Part shown: in pieces, positions 55,441 to 64,000 of the stretch
Layout: the number at the start of each line of letters is the position of its first letter
Numbering within the stretch: the stretch's first letter is position 1
Assembly (NCBI GenBank): GCA_051530055.1
Contig: CM121343.1
Location: forward strand, 7,626,001-7,690,000
Direction: 5' to 3'
From: Neoechinorhynchus agilis
Lineage: Eukaryota; Acanthocephala
Length of the DNA: 64,000 bases
The notes under the pieces: generated by a model
What the model saw: only the letters and a program-made list of their open reading frames with translations
What the model was told of the DNA's origin: nothing
The model's database searches: none
Program-made: the position numbers and the translations under genes

Positions 55441-57301
55441 ATGCCGGATGCTGGTAGCACTCAATACTACGAAACGGACGACGAAGATCGCTCGTATGAA
55501 CAGTTTTGCGCTTTTTTTCGCATAGGTAACCGAGACGCCTAAATGTGTCGGATGACCCTTCAAACTACCACGTCATTCTCACACACTCACAAAGCTGCGC
55601 GCTCCGAAATTCGCATTTCATTAGTGTAGCTGTTGACACGGAAGAATCGTATTCTGCCTGCAATCTTGGTGTTCAATATTAGGTTGCTCAACAAGGAATC
55701 CATTCATTACACGTTTCCATTAGGAGCGCACTACACGGTCGACCTTCTTATACGAAAGAATGCTAATGGAACTGCGCGCTGACGTAGACGATTTAGAAGC
55801 CATTGTTTACGTTTTAGCGAGTTTTTGTTGTTGTAACTTCTTGTTTTCATCCGTCTTTTTCAGGAGTTAGCAAGTTCGGTGGTGAGTTGTATTTGGCACG
55901 TAGTGATGTTGACCAATCAAAGTCATGGTTTCTGAGTCCGCGTGGAACACTTTGGTCATAGAATTCATGATGCAAATATTATTGCTTGTCGATTATTGAC
56001 CTCGAAAAGCTGGATAATTTCGACTCAATTCAAGTAATTATGACTTTCATCAATGAGCACGTGAACCGTTGTATTTTGAGGATCTTGTCTTGATAGACAG
56101 ACGACTTCGACATGAAAATCTGGTCAATTTTTTGAACTTGTTTGTGGATCGACACACGATGATTATAATCACTCCTTATTATTTGTGTTTGTTTTTCTCT
56201 CTCGCTCGATTGCATTCTCTTATCGATCCAAACCGTTCTCCTAAGCAGGTAGTTGTGAAGAATTGGTTAAGATCAAATGTGGAGGAATAACAGAGATCGA
56301 CGTCGCAATCATTATATATGAAGTCTTGAAAGCTCTTCAATACCTACACCAGCAATATTACATCCATCGGTTTGTGTGTACTTTTGAACCCGTTCTTGTG
56401 CTACAAAACATCTTCATGTCCAGTGCCGTCACAAGTGCTAATGTACTCATTCAACCATCCGACGGCTCCAAACGCCACCACCGAGTACTCCTCGATGGTC
56501 TGGAACATGCCATTAGTCAAGTGAAAGCGGATCGAGTACTGCCCGTCATATTCGACTTCAGCGAATCTCTTGCGCCTACACTCGCCTACGCTAGTCCGGA
56601 ACTAATATCTCAGAGCGTCGGATACTGCACACAGACGGACATCTACAGTCTTGGCGTTCTCGCTTGTGAACTTTCAAATGGCGTGAATCCGTTCGATAAA
56701 ATGGACCTGACTCAAATGCTCCTTCAAAAGATGTGCGGTCATTCTCCGATGCTCTGGGACAAATCGTGCTTATCAAAAAGTAACAATTTGAGGCCATAGT
56801 TCTTTTCTTAGACTCTTTCTCGTTTAGTTGACCGAACAATGCCCCATATAGAGCACCATGATTACTCGATGATGTCCATTCTGCGATCGAGGAAGTTTTC
56901 GTCCTCTTACCACCACTTCATTTCTAAATGTCTTGCGAACAATCCATATAAGAGGTAACGAGTGGTGGTGGGATTTGTCGATCAACGACTGATTCGTCGC
57001 TGCCGTCCTTACACAAAGGTACACGGCTACTGAACTGTTGCAGCACCAATTTGTTCGTTCAAACACTCGTCGCAATCACGATTTGATCAAAAGTTTAAAA
57101 CTAACTGACAATCGATTACGGTCGCAAGTGGTGAACACGGCTGCGTCTACTCGCCGTCTAGAAGCGTTCACTCACCCAAGTGAATCTTCGTCCAGCGATT
57201 ACTACAGCCAGTTCAACGAACGTCGTGATAAAAAAAACACCGACGACGCCAACGCTGCTGCTGCTGCTGCACCAACGAACTTCAAAGCAACAAAGCTATG
57301 A
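55441..57301 (+). CDS. STRADA: STRAD pseudokinase (LKB1 partner)
   Basis: Exons that close in phase: 55441-55525, then from 55864; 56081-56186, 56249-56369, 56424-56779, 56828-56954 and 57019-57301, with introns of 62, 54, 48 and 64 bp in the second half and a 47-bp one at 56034. It reads GVSKFGGELYLARSDVDQS, IIDLEKLDNFDS, RRLRHENLVNFLNLF, EIDVAIIIYEVLKALQYLHQ, ANVLIQPSDGS, YASPELISQ, TDIYSLGVLACELSNG and YHHFISKCLANNP, the STRAD pattern. As in STRAD the kinase catalytic residues are missing (no HRD or DFG). STRAD with MO25 activates LKB1. The junction near 55.93-55.99 kb does not close by one base. The C-terminus is extended, with an alanine run. The ATG follows ATTTTAG by 1 nt. Confidence 0.88.
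56230..56795 (+). repeat. Source block of the 566-bp STRAD duplication
   Basis: Identical by eye to 46803-47368, 9.4 kb away in the same orientation. Its edges do not fall on exon boundaries. Confidence 0.9.
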
Positions 57302-57444
57302 TAGAAAAAGCAACAAAATTATTTACATGAGTGTGTGTAAAGTTTTTCTTACAATATGAGCTTAATACTATCTGAGAGACAATTCTAAATAAATCATAAT
57401 TAGAGCGAAAGTGCTTTGTGTTATACAATCACAGAATGACGTAT
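57302..57444. other. Convergent 3' ends of STRAD and AP2S1
   Basis: 143 bp between the stop codons of two convergent genes, with AATAAA-like signals at 57387-57393 (plus). The transcripts may overlap here. Confidence 0.5.
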
Positions 57445-59328
57445 TTAATCGAGCTGACCAAGTGTGTTCAATTGCTTAAGCACTTTACTTTGACTCGTTT
57501 CTCGAATTTCACCAGCCATGAACATTTCCTCCACAATGCTGTAAACCTGCTAATTTGCAAATCGATGCGAGTGTGCAGAAGAAATAGACGACAGTGATCA
57601 AAACGGGGTTCAACTTGCCTTATAAAAATTGAATACCAAGTCCAGTTCGCAAACATTGTGAAAATACTCATTTAGGACTTCGACAAAGTTATGGATAAGC
57701 TCGAGGTATGCTAGACTATTGTCGGTCAAATCAACGCATATGCAGAAATATAAGCCGGCGTATCGACGGTACACGATTTTGTAATCGCGGAACTAAAACA
57801 ACAATATGACACTAGCGAAAAAACAAACAAGATCCGTCTTAATAGCGTGCTTCTTACCTCTACGAAATTCGTGTGCTTGACCTCACGCACGGTCACCATT
57901 GCAAGTGATCTTGGACTTTCGCAAAGCGGTCTTCGAAGGCCAAATAAGTTCTTTTTTTAATTATGAACTTTATCACGACCTAACAGCTGAACAACCATAA
58001 TGCTAAAAGGATTTAAATTTAGAGAGAACCCGGAATGCGGGTACGATTCCTTCCATCCGCACACACACACAAAAATAGCGGACGCGTTCGACACTTTCAA
58101 TCGATTCAATGAGTGCAGTTTTGCTTGAATCGTGAAAATATGGAATTAAAACTCTAGTCCCCAATTCACTGTGCGATAACTGTTTAAGAATTTTTGCTAA
58201 ATCTTAACGACAGTCTAGAACTATAAGCTACTTAAAACAGAAACTCAAGACGAGAAATTTAATCTAAACAGCAAATACTGGAAGATATCTGTAGTCACAA
58301 TTAACTCAAAAACCTCTAATTTCAAGAAACAATAAAAGTATAATTTCATAGTTAAGAGATGTATTTGAAGATTTTAGCAATTATACGCTTGTCCTCATTT
58401 GATAATCTACTTTGTCCAAGATTCAAAAGTAACTTTGCAGAACCATTTTTTCGGAAAGGCAAAACTAGAATATGGTATATACTTGTGACATAAATAAACA
58501 AACTCAATGTTATTTTCCTTCAACGTAGTTCTAGCGGCTTTTCGTTTGCGGTTTTACGTGTTTAAGATCATAGTCAGCTGAGTAGCGAAACCCAAAATTT
58601 CGGCGCTTAGATATAATAAATGTATTAAACAGGAACGGAATTGTTGAGAAGAAACTTATTTTATGAAAAAACCCATGGAATATTCAGTGTAGGCACTCCA
58701 TCCCGATTCTGTAATAATTGCTACTGCAATGCAATCTAAGAGACAAACCTAAAAGACTAAAAATTTCGGGGAACTGTCTACGAGTTGTGCTTCGTAAGAT
58801 AGCCACCACCTTTAAATTTTTTTAGCTCGTTGTTTAAATTAGGAAATGCCGAAATATTGGGCAAAATAAAGAACGGTATAATGTAAAATGACATGTAAAA
58901 CATGCATAATGGTGGCAGAATTCGGGTCGTATGGTTCCGTGGCACAGGATCTAGTCAATAAATTGTCGAAAAGGGACTGAGACGAATCACTGGCGATCCG
59001 AGATTAGGAGCATTCCTTAGACAAAATATTAGCCTTGCTTTGCAATATCAAGGAACGCTGCATCCGTCCTTTCGACCGTTACACCAGGACGGCAGCTGAA
59101 TGTGATCCAGAGGGGCGGTGGTGTGAATGTTTACATTTTTGTGAAAAAAAGATAATAAATTTCGATAGAGAGTAATTTCTTCATCAAGCCGCCATAGACC
59201 AAGAACACTTGCATTACAGCATAGGCTTCCTCAATGAGCTTCAGTTTTTCGTCGTCGTCCAAATCCATGTACCACTTGGCTAGCCGGGTTTTACCTGCTC
59301 GGTTGTGTATTAGCACAAACCTAATCAT
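57445..59328 (-). CDS. AP2S1: AP-2 complex sigma subunit
   Basis: ATG 59328 gives [20 protein letters not shown], nearly the vertebrate N-terminus, continuing to KLIEEAYAV (about 59212). Later exons: about 57899-57858 ([14 protein letters not shown]), 57792-57619 ([20 protein letters not shown], then [20 protein letters not shown]) and 57546-57445 ([19 protein letters not shown]), with 65- and 72-bp introns. The last uses a GC donor (AAG|GCAAGT). The first intron (about 1.3 kb) does not close cleanly: the second exon lacks an AG immediately before the matching codon. Sigma-2 is the small subunit of the clathrin adaptor at the plasma membrane and binds dileucine signals. The start abuts an acceptor, 45 bp after the SAP30BP stop. 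Confidence 0.93.
59020..59131 (+). repeat. Dispersed element of about 105 bp, copy 2
   Basis: Nearly identical to 40751-40858, here within the first intron of AP2S1 in antisense orientation. Differences are few (for example CATCCGTCC versus CATCGTCC, GATCCAG versus GATTCAG). Confidence 0.7.
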
Positions 59329-59338
59329 CTAAAATAAC
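59329..59338 (-). promoter_or_regulatory. Candidate trans-splice acceptor of AP2S1
   Basis: GTTATTTTAG on the minus strand ends exactly at the AP2S1 ATG. The SAP30BP stop codon is 45 bp upstream, leaving no room for a separate promoter and 5' exon. Inference: spliced-leader addition inside an operon. Confidence 0.6.
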
Positions 59339-59373
59339 TGATAGGATGTGCAAAACAAAGATAATAGAAGTGC

Positions 59374-59967
59374 TTATTTATGATCGACGTGTTTAATACC
59401 AAGTTTGGCAGCTTTCTTCTTTTTACACAATGACATTTCCTCTTCTTGCATCTTTCTTAGTTCTTCATAGAAGCTCTCCTTTTGCCACTCATAGGGGCCT
59501 ATAAATCCATGGGTCGTGTTTGTATCATGCTCACGAATGCTTAGGTGACTTATGATCTTTTCGTAGATAGTCGGATTCCTAAACGCTTTGTTATTCTGAA
59601 CAATGTCATCTACATCCCGTCCAGTTCCTTGCATGCATGAATCCAGGGATTTTAAATGCCGTTTCCAGTCCTCGGAGCAGCACTGGTGAAAGTCAGGCAA
59701 CAACGTATTTATCATTCTTGTATTCATCTCGTTTCCGTCCAAAATGTGGTCGAATTCCTCAGTGGGCATTTCCATCACGTCACTGATCAACATTTTCTCA
59801 ATTGCTTGTAAAGATCCATGGCTACGTGCTGATAATGTTGAGGCTGTCTCTTCATCATCAACTTCGTTGTAGCAGTAGACAAGCGGTCGTTGAATTTCAT
59901 CACGCTTAAATCCGGATATGCTTTTACTAGAAACTTGTCGTTTTCCTTTGTTGGATGTTTGCGTCAT
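59374..59967 (-). CDS. SAP30BP: SAP30-binding protein (HCNGP-like)
   Basis: From ATG 59967 (2 nt after ATCTTTAG) one exon encodes 197 residues; the open frame continues upstream, but the acceptor favours this start. The diagnostic C-terminal block is present: FRNPTIYEKIISHLSIREHD followed by YEWQKESFYEELRKMQEEEM, matching FRNPSIYEKLIQ and WSEDSYYEALAKAQ of human SAP30BP. It is shorter than the human protein (308), lacking most of the acidic N-terminus and the Thr-rich tail. The protein is nuclear, linked to the SIN3-SAP30 co-repressor and to splicing of short introns. Confidence 0.88.
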   Translation of the reverse strand: MTQTSNKGKRQVSSKSISGFKRDEIQRPLVYCYNEVDDEETASTLSARSHGSLQAIEKMLISDVMEMPTEEFDHILDGNEMNTRMINTLLPDFHQCCSEDWKRHLKSLDSCMQGTGRDVDDIVQNNKAFRNPTIYEKIISHLSIREHDTNTTHGFIGPYEWQKESFYEELRKMQEEEMSLCKKKKAAKLGIKHVDHK

Positions 59968-60328
59968 ATCTAAAGATAGGATTCCAAAGGGATGTAGGAG
60001 GCTTAACATTTCTACGAAGTTATTCAAAAATTTAAGGCTATCCAAAACTCGTTTCATTCGTTCCAAAACCCGCTCTAACGGGGCCACAAGATTTCAAAGT
60101 AAATTCCAAGAAACATTACCTACAACATAATGAAACCGATATATTTGTCCCATCTCTCAAAAAACCTATATATATGTCACACAATTTATGGAATATACAC
60201 ATGAAAAAACATTGTCGAATTTAGATGTAATCTAAATGAAACAAAAACACTGCCTTTCGTTTCGAGTAGTGAATCTCGAATCACATAGGCGGCTCAACTT
60301 AGTAGATGCGGTCAAATTAACGCGCCGG

Positions 60329-62064
60329 TTAACTGCTCAATGGTGTGTTTGGATCAGCACCACCGGAAACCAATTTTTCATAAGTACATTCTAAATTTGT
60401 GGCCACAGGAAGGCATCCAAGATGGCTGTCGAATTCGGTCCGATTAATTGATCGTATTTTCCTCGCCAAGACGATCTTTCTCCCCATCTCGGTTGTAATT
60501 GCCTGTTCAAAAGCATATTCAATTCTGAACCCATATCGTTCGTGACTGGCATGCACTGTTTCCCATTCTCTTTGAGTGTGTCTCGAATAAGGTATTATAT
60601 GCGCAACCAATCCATCAATAATCAATAAGCGATTGAATAAGCTGAGCATATCCTGTATAAAACAGTCTCCACCGTATCGAATTTTTTCCCTCATACCGTA
60701 TGGAGGATCCGTGATTATGGCATCGAATGTACCAACCATTGCCTTCGAATGGAAAGCATTCATCATTACTAGGTCCACAAAGAATGGAGTGAGATTGTAT
60801 TGATCCAAATTCGCAGCCATAGTTTCATTCCGTGCCCGTTTCTTTTGTCCTACACGAGAGGATTTGCCATAGGGATGTACGGTGGTGTAATCCGCTTCGA
60901 TTCCACAGACCATTGAGCCGTAATGCGCCGCAGCTAACAAAAGACTGCCGGATCCAGCAAACGGATCGCATAATCTGGTCAGAATCATGAAAATATAGAA
61001 AAATAAAAGATTGATTTGTTGGTGGACAAATTAGAAGGAATCCAGTTCAAAGCGATTATAACAACTCCATATAAAAAAATCTATAGATATCGATCCTAGC
61101 ATGCTGAGGCAGTAGCGGAGATTTAGTATGAAATGGAAAACTGTTTAATTGTATTAAAGTCACAAAAATAAAAATCAAGCGAAAATTTGCTAAAATGGTA
61201 TTTAGACACAAAGCAGTTAAGCTTAAAAATAAAAAGAATAATTTGAACGTTCAGTCAGACAGCAAGCGATCGATTTAAAAACGGGAAATTTTCATTATTT
61301 GAAAATTCGTAATCCGCTATTTAAAAATTTCCAGTGGAATCGGTTGATTAGTCCAAAATAATTCTAAATGATTGTTAGCAGACATTCATGATTTCGCTTA
61401 TTACAAGCATTCCATTTTTCGCACGGATTAAATTAGCCATTAAAAATGCCAGACAAGGCTCCGTCGACGTCCTTGAGATAAAAATCCTTTTTTTGAGCGA
61501 ATATTGACTAAGAATACGCCGTTGGCCATCGCTAATCCATTTAACAAAATAACACTTATTTTCAGCGTAAATGAGGCCAAATGTACTGCTTGCCATGTCT
61601 GAGAGGCATAATTGGCGTCCTTTAGAAAACGCCAGCAAATGGTCCATTACGTATTCTATATCGTGAAGCTTTTCATTAGAAGCCAATTTCCGTTTTATTG
61701 ATTTCACGAATACCCGAAATGTTCCCGTCACCGTAATAGGCCCACACGAATCCCTCAAATTGTGCAAATCATAAGAAACTCCCAATAACCTGTAGATCGA
61801 CTTTAACAAAATGGACCTTTGAGCGATCAATTTTGCAACTTCTTCGCTTCCCAGTTTAACAACCCATATTCCCTCGGAAATATTGGTACTTTCATGATAA
61901 ATATCTGAAGGTATCGACTTACAAATCGACAAAATCTCAGCAACTTGTGCATCTGCAGTGGACAAATGATTTGATGACAAACCAGCAAAATGAAGTAAAC
62001 AATCCACCATCATTTCGATTCTACAAGAACGTTTTAATCCATTTTTTTGTCTATGCGCTTGCAT
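60329..62064 (-). CDS. TRMT11: tRNA (guanine(10)-N2)-methyltransferase catalytic subunit
   Basis: Exon 1 (62064 to about 61415) carries the N-terminal part, including FVKWISDGQRRILSQYSLKK and CLAFLMANLI. Exon 2 (about 60969-60329) carries the methyltransferase: CDPFAGSGSLLLAAAHYG, GIEADYTTVH, then the N6/N2-type motif DAIITDPPYG. Together about 430 residues, near the usual 460. TRMT11 with TRMT112 makes m2G at position 10 of several tRNAs. The intron (donor GTAATA, acceptor TCTGACCAG) is off by one base in phase with canonical sites, perhaps a sequence error. Same strand as SAP30BP, with 361 bp between. Confidence 0.92.
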
Positions 62065-62235
62065 TTCTTTCGGCGAAAGTTCAAATTTATCGAATTCAAT
62101 AACTCAATTCGTCAAATGATCATTGGCTCTGAAATGAACGTGACGCCGGGGAGTATATCAAAATTTCATACTGTAAAGAATCCGTCGGGAAAAGGGCTAC
62201 AATTTTTTGCTTAGTGTGGCGTAATCTTTATTATT

Positions 62236-62535
62236 AATACCGAGAAAATCCATCGGGATGGTAAATTTTGGTTTGTGGTGAACATAATCACCCGGTTAAA
62301 AATCATTTTATTCTTCTGAAATATTTCGATTGATAAGGCGAGGTTTCCTCGTTCGAAATATTTCCTAATAATAAAGTCAAAAAGTCTTTACGGTGGATGG
62401 TGAGCACATTGGGTAAATATCCAGGTTATGCTCATATTTAGTGACAAAACCTCGGAATATTATTTTATTCCTTGGATTTTAGACACTATTGAAAGCAGAG
62501 TTGAGGGAGATTTTTTGTACTAATTCCTGCTCTAC
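62236..62535 (+). repeat. Penelope-derived chimeric repeat, copy 2
   Basis: About 98% identical to 42246-42545. The two copies lose similarity at the same place on the right (after ACTAATTCCTGCTC), so the repeat has a defined end. Confidence 0.8.
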
Positions 62536-62585
62536 GCGTTCTGCGATCAATTGTTTGTTCATAAGTTCTTTAAATCTAGTTTGAA

Positions 62586-64000
62586 TTTTGTAATTGCCAT
62601 TCAAAATTACGGAATCCACACGGCTTGGTGACTGGAAAGCTACGAGGGTTTTGCATTTGAAAATTCAGTCGTTAACTTAGTGAGCTATATTCGTGATTGA
62701 ATTTCTTTGATTTGTATTTTTTGGCAATCATTTTTAGCTATTGTTTCATTACGACTGTTTTCCGATTGACTCCGAGAAATGTCAATGAATTTTTTTTATC
62801 TGTAAGTTTCATCCATGGCGTTGGTCCAATGTTCTTTAGGGTGAACTTTCTAGCGAGGTAAATATTTTAATCTTTGTTTGAGTTTTGTAATCGCCATTCG
62901 AAATTCAGGAATCCACTCGGCTTGGTGACTGGAAAGCTACGAGGGTTTTGCATTTGAAAATTCAGTCGTTAACTTAGTGAGCTATATTCGTGATTGAATT
63001 TCTTTGATTTGTATTTTTTGCAATCATTTTTAGCTATTGTTTCATCACGACTGTTTTCCGATTGACTCCGAGAAATGTCAATGAATTTGTTTTATCTGTA
63101 GGTTTCATCCATGGCGTTGGTCCAATGTTCTTTAGGGTGAACTTTCTAGCGAGGTAAATATTTTAATCTTTGTTTGAGTTTTGTAATCGCCATTCGAAAT
63201 TCAGGAATCCACTCGGCTTGGTGACTGGAAAGCTACGAGGGTTTTGCATTTGAAAATTCAGTCGTTAACTTAGTGAGCTATATTCGTGATTGAATTTCTT
63301 TGATTTGTATTTTTTGCAATCATTTTTAGCTATTGTTTCATTACGACTGTTTTCCGATTGACTCCGAGAAATGTCAATGAATTTGTTTTATCTGTAGGTT
63401 TCATCCATGGCGTTGGTCCAATGTTCTTTAGGGTGAACTTTCTAGCGAGGTAAATATTTTAATCTTTGTTTGAGTTTTGTAATCGCCATTCGAAATTCAG
63501 GAATCCACTCGGCTTGGTGACTGGAAAGCTACGAGGGTTTTGCATTTGAAAATTCAGTCGTTAACTTAGTGAGCTATATTCGTGATTGAATTTCTTTGAT
63601 TTGTATTTTTTGCAATCATTTTTAGCTATTGTTTCATTACGACTGTTTTCCGATTGACTCCGAGAAATGTCAATGAATTTGTTTTATCTGTAGGTTTCAT
63701 CCATGGCGTTGTTCCAATGTTCTTTAGGGTGAACTTTCTAGCGAGGTAAATATTTTAATCTTTGTTTGAGTTTTGTAATCGCCATTCGAAATTCAGGAAT
63801 CCACTCGGCTTGGTGACTGGAAAGCTACGAGGGTTTTGCATTTGAAAATTCAGTCGTTAACTTAGTGAGCTATATTCGTGATTGAATTTCTTTGATTTGT
63901 ATTTTTTGCAATCATTTTTAGCTATTGTTTCATTACGACTGTTTTCCGATTGACTCCGAGAAATGTCAATGAATTTGTTTTATCTGTAGGTTTCATCCAT
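62586..64000. repeat. 296-bp tandem satellite, runs off the window
   Basis: TTTTGTAATYGCCATTC recurs at 62586, 62883, 63179, 63475 and 63771: spacing 297, 296, 296, 296. The first unit is slightly diverged and later ones are nearly identical, as expected at the edge of an array. The array continues past the end of the window. Confidence 0.96.

Noticed and set aside
56824-57075. Minus-strand ORF inside STRAD
   Set aside because: The plus strand carries two well-phased STRAD exons here.

Overview
The window is from an animal nuclear genome. It holds intron-bearing genes for typical metazoan proteins (ILRUN, SPTSSA, a neprilysin-like M13 peptidase, alpha-SNAP, PPT1, cyclin Y, STRAD, mitochondrial GrpE, AP2S1, SAP30BP, TRMT11) set among retroelements and tandem repeats. 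Introns are very short: those whose reading phases I could close are mostly 42-79 bp. Several start codons sit 0-3 nt after an AG preceded by a pyrimidine-rich stretch. Two same-strand gene pairs are only 45-52 bp apart, with such an acceptor touching the downstream ATG. That is the look of operons resolved by spliced-leader trans-splicing. Together with RTE-type LINEs it suggests a nematode or another trans-splicing invertebrate; the assignment is inference.

Layout. 1-5 kb: an LTR-retroelement fossil whose 3' LTR was invaded by a Penelope-like element. 6-7 kb: ILRUN. 8.2-11.7 kb: two interleaved satellite families (306 bp and about 453 bp). 11.8-14.8 kb: a broken RTE LINE. 15 kb: SPTSSA. 15.4-17.8 kb: a small LTR fossil and two minus-strand copies of one LINE. 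17.8-20.5 kb: an unknown ORF running into an 18-bp minisatellite with a 195-bp higher-order period. 21-28 kb: M13 peptidase, unknown genes and alpha-SNAP. 28.8-31 kb: an inverted copy of the LINE from 16-18 kb. 31-36 kb: PPT1 and small genes. 36.8-42.5 kb: Penelope-like and Jockey-like elements. 43-45 kb: cyclin Y. 46-53 kb: SINEs, a recent partial duplicate of STRAD, LTR and LINE fossils. 54-62 kb: a dense gene block (a two-membrane-span protein and GrpE on minus, STRAD on plus, then AP2S1, SAP30BP and TRMT11 on minus). 62.6 kb to the end: a 296-bp satellite running off the window.

The host genes are housekeeping functions (secretory trafficking, lysosomal depalmitoylation, sphingolipid synthesis, tRNA methylation, mitochondrial import, kinase scaffolding) and do not form one pathway. 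The M13 peptidase has an in-frame TAG, and STRAD, TRMT11 and AP2S1 each have one junction that does not close. These could be draft-sequence errors or real decay.

The points most worth following are the operon and trans-splicing signature, a conserved 3' hairpin shared by LINE copies, a minisatellite that looks grown out of that LINE 3' region, and the identical 566-bp STRAD duplication with a fold-back at its edge.
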